The notes beneath the pieces were generated by a model. It was not told the DNA's origin. It did not search any database and saw only the letters and a list, made by a program, of their open reading frames with translations. DNA of 64,000 nucleotides from Meira nashicola (lineage: Eukaryota > Basidiomycota > Exobasidiomycetes > Exobasidiales > Brachybasidiaceae). The DNA is taken from contig BCJU01000001.1 of NCBI GenBank assembly GCA_001600355.1, forward strand, positions 6,904,283 through 6,968,282, given 5' to 3'. Position numbers and translations under genes: made by a program. Positions within the stretch are counted from its first letter, which is position 1. Every line of letters starts with the position of its first letter. Shown one piece after another: positions 51,376-61,866 of this stretch.

Positions 51376-52752
51376 CTATTCTATTCTTCGCGAGCGTGCA
51401 GCTTTCCTTGCCGCTTTCTCTTGCTCTCTTTTTCGTAACTCCTTTTCTTCTCGTTCATCCTCCAATCTTGCAAGTCTTGCACTTCTAGCTTCCTCCCTTG
51501 CAACACTTTGCATATCCGCCTCCATATCGTCATCATCGCTATCTTCGAGACCCTTGTTGATATATGCGCTTCTCTTTCGACCAAATATTTGCCAAATTTG
51601 ATCACGAATATTAGACGGATCTGGTTCGTCATCAATTCCTTCGCTTTCGTATTCATCATCATCATCATCATCTTCGCTATCATCATCGTCTTCTTCGTAA
51701 TTTTGACTAGAATGCTTTTGTCTTTCCCGCCTTCGCTCCTCTTCTTCCCGTAAGAATCGATCTCTAGCCGTCTCTTTTCGCTTGGTCGCAAGAATTTCTT
51801 CAGGAATCTTTTCTTTCTTCTTCGTGCTGCTTTCTTGCTTCTTGGCTTGAATTTTAGTCTCTTTCGCCTTTGCTTTTGCGAGCAAATCAGCTCGGACTGG
51901 GGCTCCTGGTAAATAATCAGCAGGTGAAAGTCCAATTGCATTCTTTCTTTCTTGCTCCAATACTTTCATCTTTTGTTTTTCTCGAAGGTTTGAAGATGCT
52001 GGCAATGTTTGTGTGACTTGTTGTGATGTTGACGTAATCTTGCCTTTTCGGGCTTCAAGATCTCGTTCAATTTCATCAATAGTACGTCGATCTCTTTTGA
52101 CTGTTCCTAATGCGATAAATTCACCTCCGCTAAAATTCTGAGCAGCTTTATTCTGCATTCTTGAAACCTTTTTCTTTACTGTGCTACTGCCTAATCCTAA
52201 CAAAGCCATTTGTCTTTTTTGTCGTTTCTCTTCTCTGGTTAAAATACTTCCACTGCTGCCATTCAAAAAGCCATCTTCATCTTCTTGATCAGTATCACGT
52301 TTACGATTGGGATCATTTAGTCTGCTTCTTCCACCACTTGCACGACGAATTGCTTTGTCACTGGCACGAGCAAATTTTCTCATATCCGTACCTGTTTGAT
52401 TCTTCTTTAGTAAAGCTTCTTTCCGTTCTTGTTCCAATCGTTTCATTCGTTCTTCTTTAAGTTCTGCTTCTCGACGTTTTGTTTCAATTTGTTCTTTCTT
52501 CTTCCTTTCTTGATCAATCAAAGCTTCTCTTTGTCTTTTTGCTCTTTCCCGTTCCATAGCTTCACTTGCCGCCTTTTTCTGCTTTTCATCTTGTTGTCGT
52601 TTTAGACGTTCGGTCATCTTCCTTTCTTCAGCGACACGAGATCGCTCGGCGGCCAGCGCCTGCAATTCGGCAAACTAAAGAAGATGAAATTATCATTTCA
52701 GCAATTAGGACAGCTAAAGAAAAAAGAAAAGTTATTCACTCACACTCGACAT
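51376..52752 (-). CDS. SPT2: SPT2 chromatin protein / histone chaperone, two exons
   Basis: A DNA- and H3/H4-binding protein that restores nucleosomes behind RNA polymerase. Exon 1 is only 9 nt (52744-52752, three codons), followed by a 69-nt phase-0 intron (GTGAGT...CTTTAG) and exon 2 (51376-52674); the product is 435 aa. Exon 2 alone has no ATG near its start, which makes the mini-exon the best start. Most of the protein is a Lys/Arg/Glu coiled coil. A run of Asp at about 336-350 precedes the conserved SPT2 C-terminal box: IRDQIWQIFGRKRSAYI, an acidic patch, then EEARSARLARLEDEREE and a basic end. The divergent neighbour is trehalase, 319 bp away. Confidence 0.9.
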
Positions 52753-53071
52753 GTTGGTGTTGGTTGTGTATGCATACATACGAAAGTGTTGTTGTTTTAT
52801 AATCAAATAGTTGTACGCGTAGTTTTTTTAAGGTTGGAAACCAAAATCAATATGCCTCCGCATTCCTGAATGGACGGCGTCAAAGGCGTGGAAGGAAGGG
52901 CGCGAGTGAAGGATTAAGAATATGTACATATGCACTGACCTTGTTCTTTCGGTTTGATTTCGGCGTATCTATTCACTTTGCATGACTCTTGCTCACTTTA
53001 CGTGGCATTGTGTAATTTCCCCGCCTCCTTTTCTACATTTTCTCTTTCCCACCATCCCCACATTGTTCATA
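52753..53071. other. Bidirectional promoter region SPT2 / NTH1
   Basis: 319 bp between two divergent ATGs. The frame of the trehalase gene is open back to an ATG at 52982, but that extension is hydrophobic and unlike the family. The 53072 ATG is preferred. Confidence 0.5.
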
Positions 53072-55717
53072 ATGAGTCAAAATACTGAAAAGTCTCCGCC
53101 TCCAAGCTGGCGAAGAATGTCAAATCCGTTCACTAAAAATCAAGATGCAGCTGATGAAGCAGCTTCTTCACCTCCAGCTACTGCGAATACTGCTACCATT
53201 TCAGCAATTTCACCTGTAAATGCATTGATTGGGCGTTTTCGTAATGCTTCGATCGGTTCGCATGGCTCAGGTACGATCGAAGAAGAAGAGGCTGAAAGTG
53301 ATTCTTTGGAGCCCGTTCCATTTCGTGTGCCAGGCGATGAAAATCCTAGATTAGGTTCGGCAACAGGCTCTGGAACAGGTGTATTTGAATTATCAAGTCA
53401 TGCCTCGCCTTCCGATCATGTACCTGAAGGTTTACCGTTTAAACCAACATTGAAGCCTGCAGGCGGCAATCAAAGACATGTAGACAAAGATGGTATCTCA
53501 GATCCGGATAGATTATATTCAGAAGATCAAGATGCTACTGATGGTTCAATGGCAAATTCGAGAAGTTCTAGCTTCACTGGCGATGTTCATCCTACCACTG
53601 GAAGGCGTCGCGGAATCATTCGTACCTACAGTATGGGTCAACAAAAAAGACGTCCAGTCATTATGAATGATGATCGCATCATTCGTCAAAGAAGATTGAG
53701 TCATGATGCTATACCCGATGCTCCAAGAAGATTCATCGTGGACGTAGAGGATACAATGCGCATGATTCTCGAACAAGAAGATACTGATGGCAATTTTCAA
53801 ATCAGTATCACAGATAGCGGACCAAAAGTTTTCAATTTGGGTACAGCAACGAGTAATGGCTACAAAGGTTTCGATATTCGCGGTACGTACATGCTTTCAA
53901 ACTTGCTGCAAGAATTGGCTATCGCTCGCGAACATGGCCGTAAACGTATTATGCTGGACGAATCAAGATTGACGGAAAATCCTGTGGATCGTCTTTCACG
54001 CATGATCTCCCAAACATTCTGGCATAACCTTACCCGTAGAATCGATGCAGATGGTTTGGAAGCTATTTTAGCAGATCCAAAGAATCGAAGCAAGTCGCGC
54101 AATCCACGCATTTATGTTCCCAGTGGTGAGCCAGAGATGTTTGAATACTACAAGCAAGTGGCTGCCGAGCGACCATCCATGAATTTGCAAGTAGAACTTC
54201 TTCCGAAAGATATCACAGCAGATTATACACGTGATTTGAACGATAAACCTGGCCTCTTGGCTTTGGCTATGAGAAAAGAAAAGGACAAAGACGGTAAAGA
54301 AAGACTTCAAGGCATTCCATTCATCGTTCCAGGTGCTCGTTTCAATGAATTGTACAATTGGGATAGCTATTTCATTTCACTTGGTTTGGTGGTGGATGAT
54401 ATGGTTGATATGGCAAAAGGTATCGTAGAGCATTTCATCTTCAATATCAAACATTATCACAAAGTGTTGAATGGAAATCGCTCCTACTACTTGATGCGTG
54501 CCCAACCTCCCTTTTTAACAGATATGGCTTTGCAAGTCTATTCACGCTTGGATCACAATAAAGAGGAAGCAAACAAACAATGGTTACTTTCAGCAATGCG
54601 AGCAGCAATCAAGGAATACCACACCGTTTGGATGGCAGAACCTCGTCTTGATCGAAAGACAGGTTTAAGTCGATACCGACCGGAAGGACGTGGTGTTCCT
54701 CCCGAAACGGAAGCAAGTCACTTTACCCATATCTTGCGCCCTTATGCAGAAAAGTACGGTTGCAGCGTGAATGAGTTCACACGCAAATACAATGATGGCG
54801 AAATTCAAAGTGAGGAATTGGATGAGTACTTTATGCACGATCGAGCTGTGCGTGAAAGTGGTCATGATACCACGTACAGATTCGAAAAGAGATGCGCAAA
54901 TTTAGCTACCATTGATTTGAATGCACTTCTGTACAAATATGAAGTGGATATTGGTACAGCAATCAAGGAGTTGTTTGATGATCGATTGGAATTAGTGGAA
55001 GATTTTGTCATGCACGCACCACTACCTGATGGTATGCCGCAACCTGATAAGCCTTCTCGATCAATTGAAACGCCGCAAACGTCTGCCGAATGGTTTGCAC
55101 GAGCAGCATTCCGCAAGAAGCAAGTTGACAAGTATTGCTGGAATGAAGGCATGGCTTTATACTATGATTATGATACTGTAAGGGAAGAACAAAGCGTTTA
55201 TGAATCGGTCACTGCATTTTGGGCAATGTGGGCCGGCTTGGCAAGCGAAAGACAAGCAGATTTGATGGTACGCAAAAGTCTCAAGAAATTCGAAGTTGTG
55301 GGAGGTCTTGTACCCGGAACGGAAGACTCTCGTGGTAAAATTTCTCTCGACCGCCCTAATCGACAATGGGATTATCCATTCGCATGGCCACCACATCAAA
55401 TGCTCACTTGGGTAGGAATGGAAAGATATGGCTATGTAGAAGAAGCAAGACGATTAGTTTATCGTTGGTTGTACATGATCACAGTGGCCGTTGTAGATTT
55501 CAATGGTTTAGTTCCGGAAAAGTTTGATGCCGTTAAACTTTCTCATATGGTCGATGCAGAATATGGTAATCAAGGTGTTGATTTCAAGTATGTCGTCAAA
55601 GAAGGATTTGGCTGGACCAATGCATCCTTCCAAGTCGGTTTGACGTTCCTTGACACCAAATTACGCAGAGCATTGTCTGTTTGTCAAGATCCAGAAACTT
55701 TGTTTGGAAACAAATAG
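53072..55717 (+). CDS. NTH1: Neutral trehalase (GH37), PKA- and calcium-regulated
   Basis: A cytosolic enzyme that splits trehalose into two glucoses when cells leave stress or dormancy. It is 881 aa from the ATG at 53072. The N-terminal ~180 residues are disordered and Ser-rich and hold the regulatory PKA-type site RTYS (184-187) after a RRRG stretch. The calcium loop [12 protein letters not shown] starts at about 237, as in yeast Nth1. The catalytic (alpha/alpha)6 domain carries both trehalase signatures: [15 protein letters not shown] at about 418-432 and [10 protein letters not shown] at about 766-775. Gly is replaced by Ala in the second (QWDYP-x-A-W-x-P). Regulation by 14-3-3 binding at phosphorylated Ser is inferred from the family. 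Single exon. Confidence 0.96.
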   Translation: MSQNTEKSPPPSWRRMSNPFTKNQDAADEAASSPPATANTATISAISPVNALIGRFRNASIGSHGSGTIEEEEAESDSLEPVPFRVPGDENPRLGSATGSGTGVFELSSHASPSDHVPEGLPFKPTLKPAGGNQRHVDKDGISDPDRLYSEDQDATDGSMANSRSSSFTGDVHPTTGRRRGIIRTYSMGQQKRRPVIMNDDRIIRQRRLSHDAIPDAPRRFIVDVEDTMRMILEQEDTDGNFQISITDSGPKVFNLGTATSNGYKGFDIRGTYMLSNLLQELAIAREHGRKRIMLDESRLTENPVDRLSRMISQTFWHNLTRRIDADGLEAILADPKNRSKSRNPRIYVPSGEPEMFEYYKQVAAERPSMNLQVELLPKDITADYTRDLNDKPGLLALAMRKEKDKDGKERLQGIPFIVPGARFNELYNWDSYFISLGLVVDDMVDMAKGIVEHFIFNIKHYHKVLNGNRSYYLMRAQPPFLTDMALQVYSRLDHNKEEANKQWLLSAMRAAIKEYHTVWMAEPRLDRKTGLSRYRPEGRGVPPETEASHFTHILRPYAEKYGCSVNEFTRKYNDGEIQSEELDEYFMHDRAVRESGHDTTYRFEKRCANLATIDLNALLYKYEVDIGTAIKELFDDRLELVEDFVMHAPLPDGMPQPDKPSRSIETPQTSAEWFARAAFRKKQVDKYCWNEGMALYYDYDTVREEQSVYESVTAFWAMWAGLASERQADLMVRKSLKKFEVVGGLVPGTEDSRGKISLDRPNRQWDYPFAWPPHQMLTWVGMERYGYVEEARRLVYRWLYMITVAVVDFNGLVPEKFDAVKLSHMVDAEYGNQGVDFKYVVKEGFGWTNASFQVGLTFLDTKLRRALSVCQDPETLFGNK

Positions 55718-55900
55718 AATGTGAAAGAAAGTATACGTATAGTCTATGTCCTGATAGTGAAAACCAAATTTTTGTATATAGCTAGTTTGAATATGAGAAA
55801 CAGGATATATGTTATTGATCAATTCTCGAGAGTGATACTAAAATATGAATAATATACATTTTCGACTTTATATGTTGGTTCATACTATACAGAGAATACT

Positions 55901-57409
55901 CTACGATAAATTGTTTGGCAAGAAACCAGCTACGAACAATCTTCCAGCTAACATGGATCCTAATTCGATAAAAAATCTAAATGGAATGGCTAATGCAATT
56001 GTGATAAATGTTGTGCTTGCCCATAACTTGAATATCAAGATTGTATTGTGTCCATTCACGTCAACATAAGCAGAATTGAAGATCTTTGGCAAAATTCCGT
56101 AAATGACAAGTGGATGTAGCACCACTAATGCAGCCGAAAGATGTCTACCAAGAAAAGCCAAAGATTTCGTGCAAAATCCTACTTTAGTAGGCTGCAAAGA
56201 TTCTGCCAAGAATACTAGTAATGCTGCCGATAAACAATCACTGAAGCGCATCCAATGGTATCCTTGCGTTGTATTTGGTTTGCTTGCGATACCGTATAGA
56301 GTTTGTAGTTTGTCAAATCCATCTGATAGATTTTCTCGTATAACAGGTAAAAATAACAATAAACCAAAAATAGCAGCATTGAATGAAATGACTATAAAGC
56401 CTTTTGTTGAGAAACGTGTAATAGCCAATTTTGATTCTTGTAAATCCGCCAATAACAGACCAAGCATAACGGGAAATAAGAACGTATAAGTTGTCCAATT
56501 CACTAAAGCTAAAAAGATGAATAAAAATGTTCTTGAAGAATTGCGAAAGACTGAAGTAAGTGTTGCAACGCCAAGAGCATATAATGATGCTTGAAAGAGA
56601 GAAGGTGATTGATACAGCATTCCAGTTTGATGTACTAATTGTGAAGAATTATTCTCAGTGAAGAGACTTATTATACGTGTGATCAAACTAATATTAGAAT
56701 TAGGTGTACACCATCCATCACGATAACCTTGATCGAATAAATAAGAAAAACCATTTGAAAATGCAGGGCCACTTTCACATACTTTTCGCTGTAGCAATTG
56801 TACCACAACGATAGGCAAAAGGAATCGAAAAGATCGAAGAAGTAAAGATTGTCCGAGTTTATAAACAGAAGATTGAGAAAGACTTGAATCTTGTTCTGTT
56901 TTTGACTTTTGCGGTACGATCCATTTAGAAACAAATGCTCGACCAATCAAAACTAAAAAGATATTAAAGCCCCATTGAGAACGAACAGGATAAAGTAACG
57001 AATTGGAAAGTTTCCAATCTTGCGACGTGTGAGAGATAACTGAAGATGTTAAAAGACATATTGAGCCAATAAGACGTACTATATCTAAAAACCATAATCG
57101 ATCTTGTGGCTCTCCTTTATCAATGCACCAAATAGATTTAATCAGCGCGACCTTTGGTGAATCAATCTTTTTATTCTTTCTTTTAAAGCAGTTGAGGGAA
57201 GTACTCCACTTGTTCCTTTCTTGATATTCCTCTTTTAGACTGTCTAGCACATCAATGCTAATGTGATTCACTTTAATGCTCGATTTATCCTCCTTTTCTT
57301 CATCATGTACGGTATGAACATAAGATGGCTTGCTCTGCAATGGATTTTCTTTGAATAAAAGCGGGATAGGTCCTTTATAAATTTCGATTTCATGATCTTT
57401 TGATGTCAT
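55901..57409 (-). CDS. Acyltransferase-3 family membrane protein (divergent)
   Basis: A 502-aa polytopic membrane protein. A hydrophilic N-terminal tail (~100 residues, Lys/Glu-rich) precedes about ten hydrophobic helices. The first helix contains FLDIVRLIGSICLL ending in a conserved-type Ser-His. This resembles the acyltransferase-3 opening (x-LD-x-x-RG-x-A...H) with the usual Gly after Arg replaced by Leu. Near the end, AFLGRHLSAALVVLHPLVIYG matches the family's last helices (G-x-x-S-x-x-x-x-x-x-H-P). Members transfer acetyl or longer acyl groups to sugars or lipids on the membrane. It shares a 950-bp divergent promoter region with the acyltransferase-glycosyltransferase fusion, so it may be a paralogue of that protein's first half. 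Activity is not certain. Confidence 0.72.
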   Translation of the reverse strand: MTSKDHEIEIYKGPIPLLFKENPLQSKPSYVHTVHDEEKEDKSSIKVNHISIDVLDSLKEEYQERNKWSTSLNCFKRKNKKIDSPKVALIKSIWCIDKGEPQDRLWFLDIVRLIGSICLLTSSVISHTSQDWKLSNSLLYPVRSQWGFNIFLVLIGRAFVSKWIVPQKSKTEQDSSLSQSSVYKLGQSLLLRSFRFLLPIVVVQLLQRKVCESGPAFSNGFSYLFDQGYRDGWCTPNSNISLITRIISLFTENNSSQLVHQTGMLYQSPSLFQASLYALGVATLTSVFRNSSRTFLFIFLALVNWTTYTFLFPVMLGLLLADLQESKLAITRFSTKGFIVISFNAAIFGLLLFLPVIRENLSDGFDKLQTLYGIASKPNTTQGYHWMRFSDCLSAALLVFLAESLQPTKVGFCTKSLAFLGRHLSAALVVLHPLVIYGILPKIFNSAYVDVNGHNTILIFKLWASTTFITIALAIPFRFFIELGSMLAGRLFVAGFLPNNLS

Positions 57410-58361
57410 GATGCCTTGTTAGAAAAGAGAAAGAGAATTAAATTTATAGATTAAACTAAACAAAATAAACAGAAACTATTCTATATTTATACTTTTATCA
57501 TTTATTCTTCTCAAAACGTTTTTGTGTCCTTTTACAGACCTCAGAGTCCAACTGAAGTGAACTTTCTACAGGAGCATTGCTTAGAATAACATTAGGATCA
57601 CCATGAAATGATATTCTTACCATTTTCCCATTTTTTCTTATATTTTGTTTTGCCGAATTGATACACAGTCTGAGTGTTCAGAATCATCATCTATATCGAG
57701 AAGCTGTAATTATCACTTTTGATCAATATTAATAGCTTTAGCAAAAAAAATATTTGACAAAAATCACTCTTACACCTAGATACTCTCATTTATACGAAGT
57801 TTTTCGTACTCTTACGCTATCTTTACCACTCACTCACATTTAAAAAGTTAAAGAGAGCAGCTGTGTACGCGGAAAATTTAAAAGCACCATACATTTTTGC
57901 TCAGGTACCGTGTTGCTCAGCGCCGGTCAAGCAGACATCGACGCGTCTTAAACTTCGGCGACTAAACCCTTAAGCTGTATGTGTACGGGAGAGAAGCTCT
58001 GAAACTGTTCCTGGATTACGCATCCGTAGAGTTCAAAAACTTAACCCTGCATGAGGGTACGTGTGGTTCCTTACCATTCTTATACCTTTCATCCGCATCC
58101 ATTCACAAACAAGATTGAGACGAAAAAAAAAAAAATGTAGTCGCATACAAAATTTGATATCTTCCTTATTCACTATATCCTTAAGCATATAGATAAAATC
58201 TCTTACCAGAATTGTGGCTTGATTAAACTTCTCATAAAGATAACATTTTACATCTTCCTATGATAATGAGAAATAGTATAAATATATATCTAAAAACATT
58301 TAGTTAAATTCTTTTTCCAGTGTCTTCACATCAACTAAAAAAAGTCAAACCTATACCAAAG
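57410..58361. other. Shared divergent promoter region of the two acyltransferase genes
   Basis: About 950 bp between the divergent ATGs at 57409 and 58362. It has a GC-richer centre (57860-58080) flanked by AT-rich sequence, and an A-run at about 58122-58134. It could co-regulate both genes. No gene is seen inside. Confidence 0.55.
58277..58284 (+). promoter_or_regulatory. TATA box of the acyltransferase-GT2 fusion gene
   Basis: TATAAATA lies 78-85 nt before the ATG at 58362, the spacing seen at other genes in this window. This argues for starting at 58362 rather than at an upstream spliced start. Confidence 0.5.
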
Positions 58362-61300
58362 ATGAAGAAAGCTAACGTTAAAGAGAATTCATTACAAGAT
58401 AAAATGATGGCTATATCAGAAGAAAGTCAACATTCGGACGAAATAGAGATCGTCAAAGAATCAGAAGATTTACAAAGTTCCAGCTTGTTCTCTCCTTTAC
58501 CTTCTACGTATGGATCTTCAATAAGACAAGTACCAGAGAGAACAAAAGTAGTAAAACGTAAAATGTCTGATTACTCTCCCTCTACTTCATATAAAGAGGT
58601 GAACCCAAGCAAAGATGATGAAGTGAAAAGGGAAGAATTTCAGATCTGGTCGCCCGCTCAATCTTTCAAAACACTCATTCCTTCACCTTCTGAATCATAT
58701 AAGACCTTGAACAACTCACCTGAACAATACCTTAAAGTATTACCGCAAATATCTTACAATGGACAAAAAAGAATTCTTGCCAGTGAAGATTCAAAGTCTT
58801 CTCTTATGATTTATTCTCCTACACTTACAATCAATGAACTTAAAGAGGAGAATAAAGAATCCCCTTTTACAAAATCTATCGACTTAACAGAAGACAAAAA
58901 GCCGGAACCCATCAAGCAAAAAGAGACAAAAACTATCAAAGAAGTCAAACCGTTTGTAGAAAATTCAACGAGGTACATTGACGGAATTCGTGGTTTAGCA
59001 ATGTTTATGGTGTGAGTGAAGCAAGATATCATGAAATATTCCAATTAACTAAGAAATTAACCCATTTCTTTCCTCAGATTTAATCAACATTTTTCATCTG
59101 CAACTTGGCTAACATCTCATCCGTTAGTATGGCAAACGGGTACTGCTCCCGAAATTTTACGTTCAAAGATTGGATTATTTTTATTCTTTTTAATTTCGGG
59201 TCGCTTAAATGTTACTTCTTTCTTTCGTCGTAAAGCTGCAAATAAGCCTATAAATTGGTCTTCTTTACCGGATGGAATGTTTAGACGAACGATTCGTTTA
59301 GCTTTTATGACTTCAGTTGCTTTACTCTTGCAAAAATTAGAATGTGCTTTTGGCGCTTTTTATCCTACAATGGACGCAGAAGCAATTTTACAAACTAATG
59401 GTACTCTATGGTATCCATCTTGGTGTCAATTACAAAGGGATGGAAAAGGTAGAATTATTGCAACTTCTTCATCCGTTTTAGATTTTTTAACTTCTTTGGT
59501 TCGTCTTTTTACCAATTTTGATAATCAGCAACAATTGAACGATAACAGTATGTTATGGAGTATGCCTTTACAATTATGGGGCATGTTATACGTCATGATG
59601 TGCATACCAATAGTAATCAATTTAAACGCTCCGAAAAGGTTTGTATTTTATACAATTCTAATCGTTTTACTTGGATTCACTTATTCTCAATATCTTACCT
59701 TCTTTATTGGAATGGTGGTGGCCGATTTACGTGCTTCTGGATTGATAAAAAAGTTACAACATCGTTCAAGAATCGCATTTTTATCGGTAGAATTATTCCT
59801 TGCATCTACATTCTTTATCTTTTTATGTTACAATACGATAGAAGGAACAATCGTTCGTGCAATTGCTCCGACAACGTTTGATAGAGGAACGATGGGTGTA
59901 AATACAAAAGCGGATGATTTTGCTCGACAACCAATGGTTTTATTTCGCGCTACTCTTCTTTATATTTGGTTGGAAATGTCAGTCACTTTGCAATTCTTGG
60001 TCGATAATTTCTTTTTACGAGCCATTGGTAAAGTAGGTTTTGGATTTTATATTTCGCAAATGTCTGTTCTTTATTTTATTATTCCACCAATGGTAACAAA
60101 ATATCATAACAGAGGCGATTTATATTTCAACGGAATCATTTGCACTTGGTTCGCTTGTTTTACTACAAATTATGTTGTTGCTTGGATTTTGACAAAGACG
60201 GTTGATAGGATGGGACAATCATTTTCGACTTGGTTATCAAAAACAATGGCAAAGCAAGGATTTATCGGTTTAATTCGAGAAGGAACGATGAATACATTCA
60301 ACTTTATATGCTATTTACCTCGTTTATGCACAATCGATCTTGCAAAATATATTTCTACAAAATATACTCAAACTGGAATATTCTTTCATAAAGTAATCAA
60401 TTGGAGAACTCCAGTTCCAATCGTTCCTCCTCCTGCCCATCCACTTCATTATGGACTTTCGCAAAATGATTTACATTCTACTTTATTCGATGCTGATATT
60501 TCGAATGATGAACAAGCAGTAAGAACAAGAAGACTTTTACGATTTTGGTCTTATATGGCACCTGTGAATGCAATGATGATTGCCGGAATTGCACTCGTTT
60601 GGGCTTTTTTGAATCCTTGGTATGGCTTTATTACGAAAAATATCTTTACTTTTAGTGCTATTTGGCGTGCAATGTGGTTATTTGCGGTGCCTTATTGTAT
60701 AATCACTTTTATTGGATTTGCTACACCGGATATTACAAGATCACCCGAACAACAAAAGAAGCAACCCGTTAAAAGAGAATTCATTCGTAAATTTTACATT
60801 CTTTCAGTTACACGAGGAAGTAATCCAGAAGCAACGAGAAGGGCACATGCAAAATTGAAAAAGTTGGAACAATATCATCCAGCTGTTCGTGTTTGCGTTT
60901 TAACCGATGAACCTTATGTTTATCCAGATTTGGATAATATTGTTTGTCCAAAAAGTTACGTTTCACCAAAAGGATTAGCAAAACATAAAGCAAGAGCACT
61001 TGATTATTTTAGACATACGATGCAATTAGGTCCATACGATTTCGTTTTACATATGGACGAAGAATCAACAATGGATGCAGAATCACTTCGTGGTTGCTTT
61101 GACTTTGTTCGTTATACAACTCATCATATGGGTCAAGGAATAATTATTTATAACGGTCATAATTATTGGGCAAATTGGAAAGCTTGGCTGTTTGCTGTTG
61201 CTGATACGATTCGTGTTGGAGATGATTTAGCAAGATTTTCACTTCAAACAAACATTATCCATAGACCCGTCTTTGGCATTCATGGTAGCTTCTTATTACT

Positions 61301-61856
61301 CAACGGAGAAGCTGAAAATGTTGTAGGTTGGGATTTTTCAAGTTTAGCGGAAGATTTCGAATTCAGTCAAGCTGCATGGATGAAAGGTTTCACTCTTGGT
61401 CGTGTGCATGGAGTTGTAAGAGAACAATCACCTGAAGGTTTTCAAGATATGCTAAAACAAAGAAGACGTTGGTATATGGGAATTCGTCAAATTAAAGGAG
61501 TTTATCATCTTCCCCAATTAGGTATAAAGTTATGGACTTTAGGTTTGTTTTGTCTAGTGGCAACAATTGCAAACTTGATCTTTTCACTTTTAATTCAATG
61601 GTCTGGACCTTCGCCAATGTGGATTTATACGTTGAGCGTATTTTGTTTTGGCGCTTTTCAATGGCTGTATGCTGGTGGATTGTTATTCCAAGAATTGGAT
61701 TATGGCTACAAATTACACCAAATGTGGCAAATTCCAGTACATTTCATCGCTCTCATCATCATTCAGCCTTTTATGGCATCAGCAGAAGCTTGTGCAGTTG
61801 TTTGGGCAATGTCCACAGAGGATGGAGAAGTTGGTTTCCAGGTTGCAAAAAAGTGA
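58362..61856 (+). CDS. Acyltransferase-3 / egghead-like GT2 glycosyltransferase fusion, two exons
   Basis: Exons 58362-59011 and 59078-61856 (66-nt phase-2 intron, GTGAGT...CCTCAG) give 1142 aa. Residues 1-200 are polar and disordered with repeated SP motifs. At about 204 the acyltransferase-3 domain starts (RYIDGIRGLAMFMV, then a conserved His in NQHFSS after the intron), with about ten helices to residue ~590. A linker with two further helices leads to a GT2 domain at about 690-1030: LTDEPYVYPDLDN, HMDEESTMDAESLRGC (~875), VADTIRVGDDLARF, SLAEDFEFSQAAW (~973) and QRRRWYMGI (~1010). Three or more helices follow. The GT2 part resembles egghead/BRE-3 beta-1,4-mannosyltransferases of glycolipid synthesis. 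One protein could therefore both glycosylate and acylate a lipid or sugar. The frame is intact, so this is not an artefact of two ORFs. Confidence 0.85.
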
Positions 61857-61866
61857 TGTTAAATGT

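Noticed and set aside
52982..53071. Thirty-residue N-terminal extension of neutral trehalase from an upstream ATG.
   Set aside because: It is hydrophobic, unlike cytosolic neutral trehalases, and lies in the promoter-like spacer with SPT2.
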